Shown here in pieces: positions 1 to 5,519 of a DNA stretch of 5,519 nucleotides. This DNA comes from Helicobacteraceae bacterium. GTDB lineage: Bacteria > Campylobacterota > Campylobacteria > Campylobacterales > Sulfurimonadaceae. The notes under the pieces were generated by a model that was not told the origin of the DNA, ran no database searches, and saw only the letters and a list, made by a program, of their open reading frames with translations. Both the position numbers and the translations under genes were made by a program. The stretch lies in contig WFOM01000128.1 in assembly GCA_015488075.1 (NCBI GenBank), positions 1-5,519 of the forward strand, read 5' to 3'. Numbering within the stretch: the stretch's first letter is position 1; the number at the start of each line of letters is the position of its first letter.

Positions 1-21
1 GGAGATGTGTATAAGAGACAG
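1..21 (+). other. Residual Nextera/Tn5 sequencing adapter (not genomic)
   Basis: Bases 3-21 read AGATGTGTATAAGAGACAG, the 19-bp Tn5 mosaic end used in Nextera-type libraries. The two bases before it (GG) agree with the Read 2 version of the transposase adapter, which ends in a CGG before the mosaic end, and not with the Read 1 version, which has GTC there. The conserved NhaA reading frame begins immediately after this stretch and no homologous coding continues into it. This is therefore untrimmed library adapter at a contig end and should be masked; it is not evidence of a transposon in the organism. Confidence 0.97.
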
Positions 22-974
22 TCGGACTTGAGATCAAAAGAGAGGTGCTAATTGGCAACTTAAAAGAAATTTCAAAAGTTATAACCCCTGCACTTGCCGC
101 TGTGGGTGGGATGATAGTTCCGGCTTTGATATATACGGCACTAAACAGTAATGATGAAGTAGCAATGAGAGGTTGGGCCATTCCTATGGCTACAGATATA
201 GCTTTTGCTCTTGGCATACTTTCACTTCTTGGAGAAAAAGTTCCAAAAACTCTAAAAATTTTCCTTTTGGCTTTGGCAATCATAGATGATTTGGGAGCAA
301 TTATAGTTATAGCACTGTTTTACGGACATGGTGTTTCACTTATATCACTTGGATTTGCTGCTGTTTTTATAGCTTTTTTGATAATATTAAACTACAAAAA
401 TGTAAAAAATCCAGCTTTTTATATAATAATAGGACTGTTTTTATGGGTAGCAGTTTTAAAATCTGGTGTTCATGCAACCATAGCCGGGGTTATACTTGGA
501 CTCATAATTCCTCTAAAAGGAAATGAAGATAAATTTTTAGAGCTTGAGCATTCGTTACATTTTCCTGTTAACTACATTATACTTCCCGTGTTTGCTTTTG
601 TAAACACCGGTGTTGGTTTTGGCGGTATGAGTTTTAAGGATCTAACAGACACTATAACTCTTGGCATAGCTTTGGGGCTTTTGGCCGGAAAAACTTTGGG
701 CATATTTTTATTTAGCTATATCAGCAGCAAAGTCGGTATAGGAAAACTGCCCGATGGTGTAGATGCAAAATCTTTGCTGGGTGTTTCTATACTTGGCGGT
801 ATAGGTTTTACCATGAGTTTGTTTATAGGTTCACTTGCTTTTGAATGTCAAAACGGTATATGTTTTGATATAGTAGATGAGAGAGTTGGAATCCTCCTTG
901 GTTCACTTCTTTCAGGTATAATAGGTTTTATATATCTAAAAAAAGTTTTTAACAACCTGCCAAACAAGAGCTGA
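22..974 (+). CDS. nhaA: Na+/H+ antiporter NhaA, 5'-truncated by the contig end
   Basis: Inner-membrane electrogenic Na+/H+ antiporter for sodium and pH homeostasis. The first full codon is at 24 and reads GLEIKREVLIG, the family motif at E. coli residues 76-86, so about 75 N-terminal residues are missing. The GTG at 45 is an internal Val codon, not a start. Numbering from that Val as 1, D51 in ATDIAFALG and D81-D82 in AIIDDLGA match E. coli D133 and the ion-binding pair D163-D164. K216 in LAGKTLGI matches K300. KSGVHATIAGV (139-149) and the GGIGFTMSLF motif near the C-terminus are also typical, and hydrophobic membrane segments run throughout. The remaining 316 residues end at TGA 972-974, which fits the family length of about 390 for the intact protein. 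The last 39 bp overlap the convergent pgpA. Its promoter lies outside the window. Identification is secure; only the 5' part is absent. Confidence 0.96.
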
Positions 975-1427
975 AGATATTCCCGCTGCAAAACCGGCTA
1001 TAACATCATCCATCATAACACCTATGCCCGCCGGTGCTTCTTTGTCTATTTTACCTATAATTGACGGCTTTTTTATATCAAAATATCTAAAAAACAAAAA
1101 AGAAAGCACTGCTTGGATCAAAAATCCGTTTTTTATATCAAACATATCTGCAGGAGTAAAAGCAGGAGCTATGCTAAGAGCTATCCAGATACCTGCTAAC
1201 TCATCTATGACTATCCTCTTGTCATCGTGGGTATTTGTATCTTTTTCATATTTGTTTATAAGGTCAATTCCATATATAGTTATAAATGCCGCAGCCAAAA
1301 AAAGTGTAGTCTCGTCAAAATAAAAAAGTAAAAACATCCCCAAAACAAGTCCCACAAGACTACCGACGGTCCCGGGAGCTTTTGGAAAAAGACCGCTGTA
1401 TCCTACAGTAAGCAAAAACCATCTCAT
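936..1427 (-). CDS. pgpA: Phosphatidylglycerophosphatase A (PgpA)
   Basis: Dephosphorylates phosphatidylglycerol-phosphate to phosphatidylglycerol at the inner membrane. The 163 residues are close to the E. coli length (about 172). Family motifs appear in order: GLFPKAPGTVGSL (12-24), HDDKRIVIDELAG (67-79), RYFDIKKP (114-121) and GVMMDDVIAG (136-145). The acidic residues D68-D69, D75-E76 and D140-D141 are the likely metal and catalytic positions. Hydrophobic stretches at about 25-37, 40-57, 101-113 and 143-160 suggest membrane segments. The ATG at 1427 has an AAGG Shine-Dalgarno (1434-1437) six bases upstream that shares bases with the stop codon of the preceding gene, so this is the last gene of the ispDF operon and probably coupled to its neighbour. 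The stop TAG lies 39 bp inside the 3' end of nhaA. Confidence 0.94.
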   Translation of the reverse strand: MRWFLLTVGYSGLFPKAPGTVGSLVGLVLGMFLLFYFDETTLFLAAAFITIYGIDLINKYEKDTNTHDDKRIVIDELAGIWIALSIAPAFTPADMFDIKNGFLIQAVLSFLFFRYFDIKKPSIIGKIDKEAPAGIGVMMDDVIAGFAAGISSALVWQVVKNFF

Positions 1428-1433
1428 AAAAAA

Positions 1434-1437
1434 CCTT
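1434..1437 (-). promoter_or_regulatory. Ribosome binding site of pgpA, overlapping the upstream stop codon
   Basis: Minus-strand AAGG six bases before ATG 1427. Its first two A bases are the last two bases of the TAA stop (1438-1436) of the ATP-sulfurylase-like gene, a typical coupled arrangement. Confidence 0.6.
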
Positions 1438-2626
1438 AGGTGAGTGATGTAGTTTGATAAAGCTTCATAAGCTCAAGATAAAAATCCTCTTCACTGTGCT
1501 CTTGTAAAAGTCCCCCAACAGGCAAAACATCATAGTAAAGTTTTTCAAGATTTTTAAATCTGTTTTTAAAAAGCCTTGCAAGTATAAAGCTTGAGAGCTC
1601 TTTTCTCATCAAAACCGCAGGTGGAAGTATCCCAAGCTCAAGCAGTTCCAAAATAGAGTCAGCCTTGTAAGATATATGATGATGTTGTCCGTGTGGACAT
1701 GTGTTAGTGCTTACAAGTGTTCTGCAGATATTGCAGTAAACATACTCGCTTGCTATTTGTATCTCTATATCGATTCCTACAACCTTGTCTATGATAGATT
1801 TGTTTGAATTACAGTCATAAAACATTCCAAGTCCCGCATGGTTTCTGCCTATGACCAAACTGTCACACCCGTAGTTTTTAGCCACTATGGCATCTATGAT
1901 AATCTCATTGTATCCGGCAAATATATAACTGTTCTCAAGTGGAACTATAACAGCTTTGTTCTTTGGCAGGAAATTGTCTATAAAATATTTTAAAGTATCA
2001 TATCTTAACTGATAGCTTAGGTTGTCATTATTATATGGTTTTAACAAAAATATAACCAACAAATCAACACTCTCAAGTGTTTGACGAAGCAGTCTTTCAT
2101 GTGCTCTGTGAAGCGGATTTGCAGCCATCATGATAGCCGCCGTTTTTTTTGCATCAACCATATTTTTGGCATTTTCTATAATCTGCTTGTTTTTATTTGA
2201 AGAAGGTTTGACGAGAGTGTATTCTCCGCTTATTGCAAATCTGCCAAGCCTCTTTAGTGTTGCCTGAATACCTGGATGGGTTGTATCTGTTGTTCCGTAT
2301 ATCTGTTTTAGTCTCTCTTTAGGGTCTATCTCAAATACATCATCAACTTTTAAGGTTGCAAAATCTTCATCATCACATACAAGAGTTATCTCTTCACCTT
2401 TTTGCAAAGTTTGGGCAATCTCTTCGTTTTTTTTGCCTGCGGGTGCAAGTATAAACGGAAAAGGGAAAGTTTTCCCGTCAACCATACCTGTTTTGGCAAC
2501 CTCTTCTGACTCTTCCCTATTCATAAGTTTTGTAACAGGATATAAAAGACCCTCTTTTACAAGTTCCAGAACACTTGCGGCTTCTTTGTCTATAAAAACT
2601 GTTTTATTTTTTCTTGATGATGTCAT
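1436..2626 (-). CDS. ATP-sulfurylase (sulfate adenylyltransferase)-like protein with altered active-site motifs
   Basis: 396 residues with the full ATP-sulfurylase layout: an N-terminal PUA-like part (1-150, with TDTTHPGIQATL at 113-124 resembling the family's GTTDPxHPG), then a nucleotidyltransferase domain. Recognisable landmarks are NPLHRAHE (170-177), VIGRNHAGLG (258-267), the cysteine element YCNICRTLVSTNTCPHG (C298, C301, C310, H312, perhaps metal binding) and LGILPPAVLMRKEL near the end. Key residues differ from canonical enzymes: QTRNP is MAANP (167-171), so the Gln and Arg that contact sulfate are gone; GRDHAG is GRNHAG; and the SGTxxR stretch before the LPP motif reads KADSIL (321-326). 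ATG 2626 lies inside the preceding regulator gene (23-bp overlap) behind only a weak purine run, pointing to translational coupling. Genes annotated as possible sulfate adenylyltransferase sit in this same place in Campylobacter, as I recall. Family membership is clear; sulfate activation is doubtful. Confidence 0.85.
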   Translation of the reverse strand: MTSSRKNKTVFIDKEAASVLELVKEGLLYPVTKLMNREESEEVAKTGMVDGKTFPFPFILAPAGKKNEEIAQTLQKGEEITLVCDDEDFATLKVDDVFEIDPKERLKQIYGTTDTTHPGIQATLKRLGRFAISGEYTLVKPSSNKNKQIIENAKNMVDAKKTAAIMMAANPLHRAHERLLRQTLESVDLLVIFLLKPYNNDNLSYQLRYDTLKYFIDNFLPKNKAVIVPLENSYIFAGYNEIIIDAIVAKNYGCDSLVIGRNHAGLGMFYDCNSNKSIIDKVVGIDIEIQIASEYVYCNICRTLVSTNTCPHGQHHHISYKADSILELLELGILPPAVLMRKELSSFILARLFKNRFKNLEKLYYDVLPVGGLLQEHSEEDFYLELMKLYQTTSLT

Positions 2627-3494
2627 ATTTCTTTCTTTTTTCCCACAAGCTTTTTCTGCTTATACCAAGTTTTTTTGAAAGTTCGGTGTCTGGATACTTG
2701 TATTGGTAGTTGATAACAATGTATTTTACATAATCATCTATGGTTAAAATCTCACCCTGTGAAAGAAAATCGTTTTTTATTTTAAACTCTATAACCTCAT
2801 ATCTTGGGTCTTTTATCTCGTTTTCTATAAAAATTATGGCCTCTTTTTTGTATACGGCACTGTAAAAATCTTCCAACTGAAATTTTTTTAGCGATTCAAA
2901 ACCGACTATATAAAGTATATCATCTTCCTGAGCACTTTTTATGTCATCTATACCTTCAGGATCAGATATATCTATAAATGTAAAGTGGGTATTTTTGTTT
3001 TTTGCATATGCATATGCAAAAGCATCTGCATTTTTTTGAGATGATGTCAGAACAAAAACAGGCAGTTTGATTTTGGAAAAGTCAAAATCCTTAACATCTG
3101 AGCAAAATGTATAGTCAAGATATTTTTTAAATGCTTCGTTTTGTTTTTTCAGTCTTTCATGATCTTTGTAATGGTTTATCTTTTTTATCAGTTCTTCTAT
3201 CATGAAAGGTTTTATAATATAATCTTTTGCACCTGCACTGAGTGGTTTTGCAACAGTGTTGTAGTTTATCGATGCAACCATAAGTATCACTATGGCATAA
3301 TTGTATTTTTTTATAACAGGTATAAGATCTGTTGAGTTTATCATAGTAGAAAGAAGCACAACATCGTAACTTTTGTCATATCCCATAGCTTCTCTGTCAG
3401 ATGTGCATATGTCACAAACATGACCTATCTCTGTAAGCCTTGTTGCTATACTTTGAGCCAGATATATCTCATTTTCTATTATAAGTATCTTCAC
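2604..3494 (-). CDS. HP1021/CemR-type orphan response regulator lacking the phosphoacceptor Asp
   Basis: Cytoplasmic DNA-binding regulator, 296 residues. Residues 1-112 form a receiver-like domain: the acidic pocket is E7-N8 rather than two Asp, the phosphoacceptor position in YDVVLLSTM is S49, and K95 in DYIIKPF is kept. Residues about 143-250 are a middle domain. The C-terminus ends in a Fis/NtrC-type helix-turn-helix, ELSKKLGISRKSLWEKRKKY (271-290). This architecture, length and position directly after ispDF match Helicobacter HP1021 and Campylobacter Cj1608 (CemR), atypical regulators reported to act without phosphorylation on metabolism, redox responses and the replication origin. Cysteines are C27, C30 and C131. 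The start is GTG at 3494: its GTGA shares 4 bases with the ispDF stop, and a GGAG (3504-3507) lies nine bases upstream. No histidine kinase gene is adjacent. The 3' end overlaps the next gene by 23 bp. Confidence 0.9.
   Translation of the reverse strand: MKILIIENEIYLAQSIATRLTEIGHVCDICTSDREAMGYDKSYDVVLLSTMINSTDLIPVIKKYNYAIVILMVASINYNTVAKPLSAGAKDYIIKPFMIEELIKKINHYKDHERLKKQNEAFKKYLDYTFCSDVKDFDFSKIKLPVFVLTSSQKNADAFAYAYAKNKNTHFTFIDISDPEGIDDIKSAQEDDILYIVGFESLKKFQLEDFYSAVYKKEAIIFIENEIKDPRYEVIEFKIKNDFLSQGEILTIDDYVKYIVINYQYKYPDTELSKKLGISRKSLWEKRKKYDIIKKK
3000..3021. repeat. 22-bp perfect palindrome inside the regulator gene
   Basis: The core GCATATGCATATGC is flanked by TTTT and AAAA, making 22 bases identical to their own reverse complement. 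It encodes residues 159-165 (FAYAYAK) of the HP1021-like protein, so the alternating Ala-Tyr codons explain much of it. A role as a binding site is possible but unsupported. Confidence 0.85.
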
Positions 3495-4621
3495 AGTTTT
3501 TTACTCCAATCAAAATATTTCAAGTTTGCATTTGCCATAACTGCCACCCCCTCCTTTCTTCCAGTAAATCCGAGTTTTTCCGTAGTTGTTGCTTTTATAT
3601 TGACCCTTTGCATATCAAGATTTAAAAGCTTTGCAAGGTTTTTTCTAAAGCTTGGTTTGTAATCTTTAAGTCTTGGTTGCTGGGCGATAACGGTTATATC
3701 AACATTTACCAGTTCATAACCAAACGACACGACTTTGTCTAAAACATTTTTTAGAAGTATTTTTGAATCCATATCTTTGTATGTTTCATCAGTATCCGGG
3801 AAAAGTTCACCTATGTCTCCAAATCCTATGGCACCGAGTATGGCATCTATAAGAGCATGTAAAGCCACATCTCCGTCACTGTGTGCTTCAAATCCGTATC
3901 CGCACTCTATTTTCTCACCGCATAGATATAAAAAATCTTTTGACATATCAAACTTGTGAACATCAAAACCGTTTCCGCTTAGTGTTATATCACATGGAGG
4001 TGTTAAACACTCAAGAAGTTTCAAGTCATCTTTGTATGTGAGTTTTACAGCCGATTTTTCACCTTGAACAAACCCTCTGCTGCCACCATATGCAACAACG
4101 GCAGAACTGTCGTCTGTAAAATCGGTTGATATCTCAAGTGCTTTTTTCAAAACTGATGTTTTTGAGAGTTGTGGTGTCTGTATAAGTTTTATCTCATCTC
4201 TGTTTATGGTTTCATTTTTATACACAACCGTATCAACACTGTTTAGATACGGAACAACAACATCATAATCCTCTTTTTTATCCAAAAGCCTCTCTATAAG
4301 AGATTTGCCTATACATACCCTGGCTACATCACTTACCAAAACATAATCCGTATCTACAAAATTCAAACCGTTTTTTAATGATTCTCCTCTTGTGTTACCA
4401 CCCTCTACAAAAATATACTCATCAGTGAAATTTTTCATATAATCTATATCTGTTTTTGAGGAAACTATCACAATATTATCAAAATATCCGCTTTCTTTAA
4501 AATTATCTGCTACAAATTTCCACAATGGCTTATCATCACACCATAACCATTGTTTTTTAGTAACAAATTCAAACCTGCTGGAACTGCCTGCTGCAAGCAA
4601 GACCAAAGACAAATTATCCAA
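3491..4621 (-). CDS. ispDF: Bifunctional IspD-IspF (MEP cytidylyltransferase / MECDP synthase)
   Basis: Fused enzyme catalysing two non-consecutive steps of the MEP isoprenoid pathway in the cytoplasm. The IspD half (about 1-205) shows the CTP-binding LAAGSSSRF (9-17) with KKQW (22-25), the GGNTRGESLKNGL segment (74-86), SDVARV (97-102, usually HDAARP), QTPQ (148-151), TDDSSAV (169-175) and KLTYKDDL (193-200). The IspF half (about 212-376) starts GNGFDVHKF with metal ligands D220 and H222, then HSDGDVALHALIDAILG with H255 as third ligand, GDIGELFPDTD, and ATTTEKLGFTG (344-354). Both halves look active. The fusion is typical of Campylobacterota and some Alphaproteobacteria. The start is TTG at 4621: no upstream in-frame start fits better, the residues after it run straight into the IspD nucleotide-binding loop, and GAGGA lies six bases before it. 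It is the first gene of the leftward operon and overlaps the regulator by 4 bp. Confidence 0.96.
   Translation of the reverse strand: MDNLSLVLLAAGSSSRFEFVTKKQWLWCDDKPLWKFVADNFKESGYFDNIVIVSSKTDIDYMKNFTDEYIFVEGGNTRGESLKNGLNFVDTDYVLVSDVARVCIGKSLIERLLDKKEDYDVVVPYLNSVDTVVYKNETINRDEIKLIQTPQLSKTSVLKKALEISTDFTDDSSAVVAYGGSRGFVQGEKSAVKLTYKDDLKLLECLTPPCDITLSGNGFDVHKFDMSKDFLYLCGEKIECGYGFEAHSDGDVALHALIDAILGAIGFGDIGELFPDTDETYKDMDSKILLKNVLDKVVSFGYELVNVDITVIAQQPRLKDYKPSFRKNLAKLLNLDMQRVNIKATTTEKLGFTGRKEGVAVMANANLKYFDWSKKL
3504..3507 (-). promoter_or_regulatory. Ribosome binding site of the HP1021-like regulator (decides a GTG start)
   Basis: Minus-strand GGAG, nine bases before GTG 3494-3492, lies inside the last codons of ispDF. 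Together with the GTGA stop/start overlap it fixes the start and suggests that translation of the regulator depends on ispDF translation. Confidence 0.7.
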
Positions 4622-4627
4622 AATTTT

Positions 4628-4632
4628 TCCTC
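4628..4632 (-). promoter_or_regulatory. Ribosome binding site of ispDF (decides a TTG start)
   Basis: On the minus strand GAGGA is followed by six bases (4627-4622) and then TTG at 4621-4619. The purine-rich match at ideal spacing supports the non-ATG start, and no in-frame ATG lies between this site and the conserved IspD loop. Confidence 0.75.
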
Positions 4633-4651
4633 AACAAAAAAGTGTTACGAA

Positions 4652-4680
4652 ATTATACACTTTAAAATTTGAATTTACCT
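4652..4680 (-). promoter_or_regulatory. Probable sigma70-type promoter of the ispDF operon
   Basis: The minus strand carries a perfect TATAAT at 4657-4652, 30 bases before the TTG start codon. With a 17-base spacer the -35 position (4680-4675) reads AGGTAA, a poor match; Campylobacterota promoters generally rely on the -10 box and an AT-rich upstream region, which is present. The predicted leader is short (about 25 nt). Inferred from sequence only. Confidence 0.55.
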
Positions 4681-4710
4681 TAAAAATAAAAATTATCACC
4701 TGCTTTGTTT

Positions 4711-4740
4711 TTGATTTTAATCTTGAATTAATTTTATATT
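4711..4740 (+). promoter_or_regulatory. Possible promoter of thiC
   Basis: TTGATT (4711-4716), an 18-base spacer and TATATT (4735-4740) lie 39 bases before the ATG. A second TATATT at 4743-4748 is an alternative -10. The region is very AT-rich, so such matches occur easily. The leader would be too short for a TPP riboswitch. Confidence 0.4.
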
Positions 4741-4769
4741 AGTATATTTTCAGGAGATAAACTATTTTT

Positions 4770-4773
4770 GGAG
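4770..4773 (+). promoter_or_regulatory. Ribosome binding site of thiC
   Basis: GGAG with a six-base spacer to ATG 4780. A second AGGAG occurs at 4752-4756 but is too far upstream to serve this start. Confidence 0.7.
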
Positions 4774-4779
4774 ACAACC

Positions 4780-5519
4780 ATGAGAACACAATGGGTTAAA
4801 AAAAGAGAAAACGATCCCGTAAAAACTCAAATGTATTATGCAAAACAGGGCATTATAACCGAAGAGATGGAGTATGTTGCAAAGATAGAAGATTTAGAGC
4901 CTGAACTTGTCAGAAGTGAAGTGGCAAGAGGAAGGATGATAATACCCGCAAATGTAAATCATACTAACTTAGAACCTATGGCCATAGGGCTTGCAGCCAG
5001 ATGTAAAATAAATGCAAACATTGGTTCATCTGCCCTTGCTTCAGATGTTCAGGGTGAGATAGAAAAAATACAGGTTTCACAACACTACAAAGCAGATACC
5101 GCTATGGACCTCTCTACAGGAGGTGATTTGGATGAGATTAGAAAAGCAGTTATTGCCAACTCCAAAATACCTATAGGAACAGTTCCTATATATCAGATAC
5201 TTCATGATGTCAACAACAAGATAGAAAACCTAACTATAGATAAAATGTTAGAGGTGCTTGAGAGACAAGCAAAACAGGGTGTTAGCTACTTTACGATACA
5301 TGCCGGATTTTTGCTTGAAAATATGCCAAAAGTTGCAAAAAGAAAGATGGGTATCGTTAGCCGTGGCGGAAGTTTGATGGCTGCCTGGATGATGCACTAC
5401 CACAGAGAAAACCCTTTTTATACGGCTTTTGATGATATACTTGATATTTGTAGAAAATATGATGTAAGTCTCTCTTTGGGTGATAGCCTAAGACCTGGAT
5501 GTTTAGCAGATGCTAGCGA
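4780..5519 (+). CDS. thiC: Phosphomethylpyrimidine synthase ThiC, 3'-truncated by the window end
   Basis: Radical SAM enzyme that converts aminoimidazole ribotide to HMP phosphate in thiamine synthesis. The frame stays open from ATG 4780 to the window end (246 full codons), with motifs in order: [15 protein letters not shown] (16-30), [18 protein letters not shown] (44-61), INANIGSSA (77-85), MDLSTGGDL (109-117), GTVPIYQ (133-139), YFTIHAGF (170-177), GIVSRGGS (191-198) and [12 protein letters not shown] (230-241). The protein lacks the long N-terminal extension of the E. coli enzyme, so it is the short form seen in Archaea, Cyanobacteria and Campylobacterota, expected to be about 450 residues. 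The zinc ligands and the C-terminal CxxCxxxxC cluster motif fall beyond the window. GGAG at 4770-4773 lies six bases before the ATG. It is transcribed divergently from ispDF. The S in LGDSLRPG replaces the usual G or A, a small variation. Confidence 0.96.
   Translation, partial: MRTQWVKKRENDPVKTQMYYAKQGIITEEMEYVAKIEDLEPELVRSEVARGRMIIPANVNHTNLEPMAIGLAARCKINANIGSSALASDVQGEIEKIQVSQHYKADTAMDLSTGGDLDEIRKAVIANSKIPIGTVPIYQILHDVNNKIENLTIDKMLEVLERQAKQGVSYFTIHAGFLLENMPKVAKRKMGIVSRGGSLMAAWMMHYHRENPFYTAFDDILDICRKYDVSLSLGDSLRPGCLADAS

Noticed and set aside
1..21. Mosaic-end sequence as a sign of a native Tn5-type transposon or a chimeric insertion into nhaA
   Set aside because: The extra GG matches the commercial Read 2 adapter, it sits exactly at the contig end, and no transposase or second end is present.
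1069..1142. Direct repeat TTTTTTATATCAAA at 1069-1082 and 1129-1142
   Set aside because: Both copies encode the FDIK stretches of PgpA in an AT-rich gene. Two short copies 60 bp apart are explained by coding and composition.
1024..1323. Open frame on the + strand opposite pgpA
   Set aside because: It is the antisense shadow of a clearly conserved pgpA and encodes no recognisable motif. The same applies to the + strand frames at 2433-2678, 3141-3335, 3420-3662 and 3735-3959.
2143..2434. Two A8 tracts (T8 on the + strand at 2143-2150 and 2427-2434) in the ATP-sulfurylase-like gene as phase-variable contingency loci
   Set aside because: They encode Lys-rich stretches in an AT-rich genome and the frame is intact. 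Contingency loci in this phylum are usually longer G/C tracts, and this is a cytoplasmic protein.
3491..4621. IspD-IspF fusion as an assembly artefact or novel fusion
   Set aside because: Fused IspDF enzymes are well known in Campylobacterota, and the frame and both sets of motifs are intact across the junction.
4681..4740. Sigma54 promoter or structured RNA in the AT-rich part of the divergent region
   Set aside because: There is no GG-N10-GC pattern at the right spacing and no stable stem. The sequence is simply AT-rich.

Overview
The window looks like one end of a contig from a member of the Campylobacterota (formerly Epsilonproteobacteria), most likely a Sulfurimonas/Sulfurovum/Arcobacter-like organism. 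The evidence is AT-rich coding DNA with heavy ATA use for isoleucine, a fused IspD-IspF enzyme, and directly after it an orphan response regulator of the HP1021 (Helicobacter) / Cj1608-CemR (Campylobacter) type, which is a hallmark of this phylum. Genus assignment is inference only.

Layout. Bases 1-21 are not genomic: they match the 3' end of the Nextera Read 2 transposase adapter, including the whole 19-bp Tn5 mosaic end. Genomic sequence starts at about 22, inside nhaA (Na+/H+ antiporter, + strand, missing about 75 N-terminal residues). Converging on nhaA and overlapping its 3' end by 39 bp is a tight four-gene minus-strand operon. In order of transcription it is ispDF (4621-3491), an HP1021-like orphan response regulator (3494-2604), a divergent ATP-sulfurylase-like protein (2626-1436) and pgpA (1427-936). 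The joints are a 4-bp overlap, a 23-bp overlap and an 8-bp gap, so one transcript with translational coupling is likely. A 158-bp divergent intergenic region (4622-4779) carries the probable ispDF and thiC promoters. It is followed by thiC (+ strand, from 4780), which runs off the end of the window after 246 codons. The window has no gene-free stretch over 300 bp, no RNA gene, no mobile element and no CRISPR array.

How the genes fit together. IspDF makes isoprenoid precursors (MEP pathway), PgpA finishes phosphatidylglycerol head-group synthesis, ThiC makes the thiamine pyrimidine, and NhaA handles Na+/pH homeostasis. These are mostly housekeeping functions. The unusual members are the two central operon genes. 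The regulator lacks the phosphoacceptor Asp and appears to keep the eroded shell of an NtrC-type AAA+ domain between its receiver and Fis-type HTH. The ATP-sulfurylase homologue has lost key residues in several active-site motifs while keeping the fold signatures and a Cys-rich CPH element, so its real reaction is open. I see no evidence for a wholly new multi-gene system; these two proteins and their fixed linkage are the best leads.
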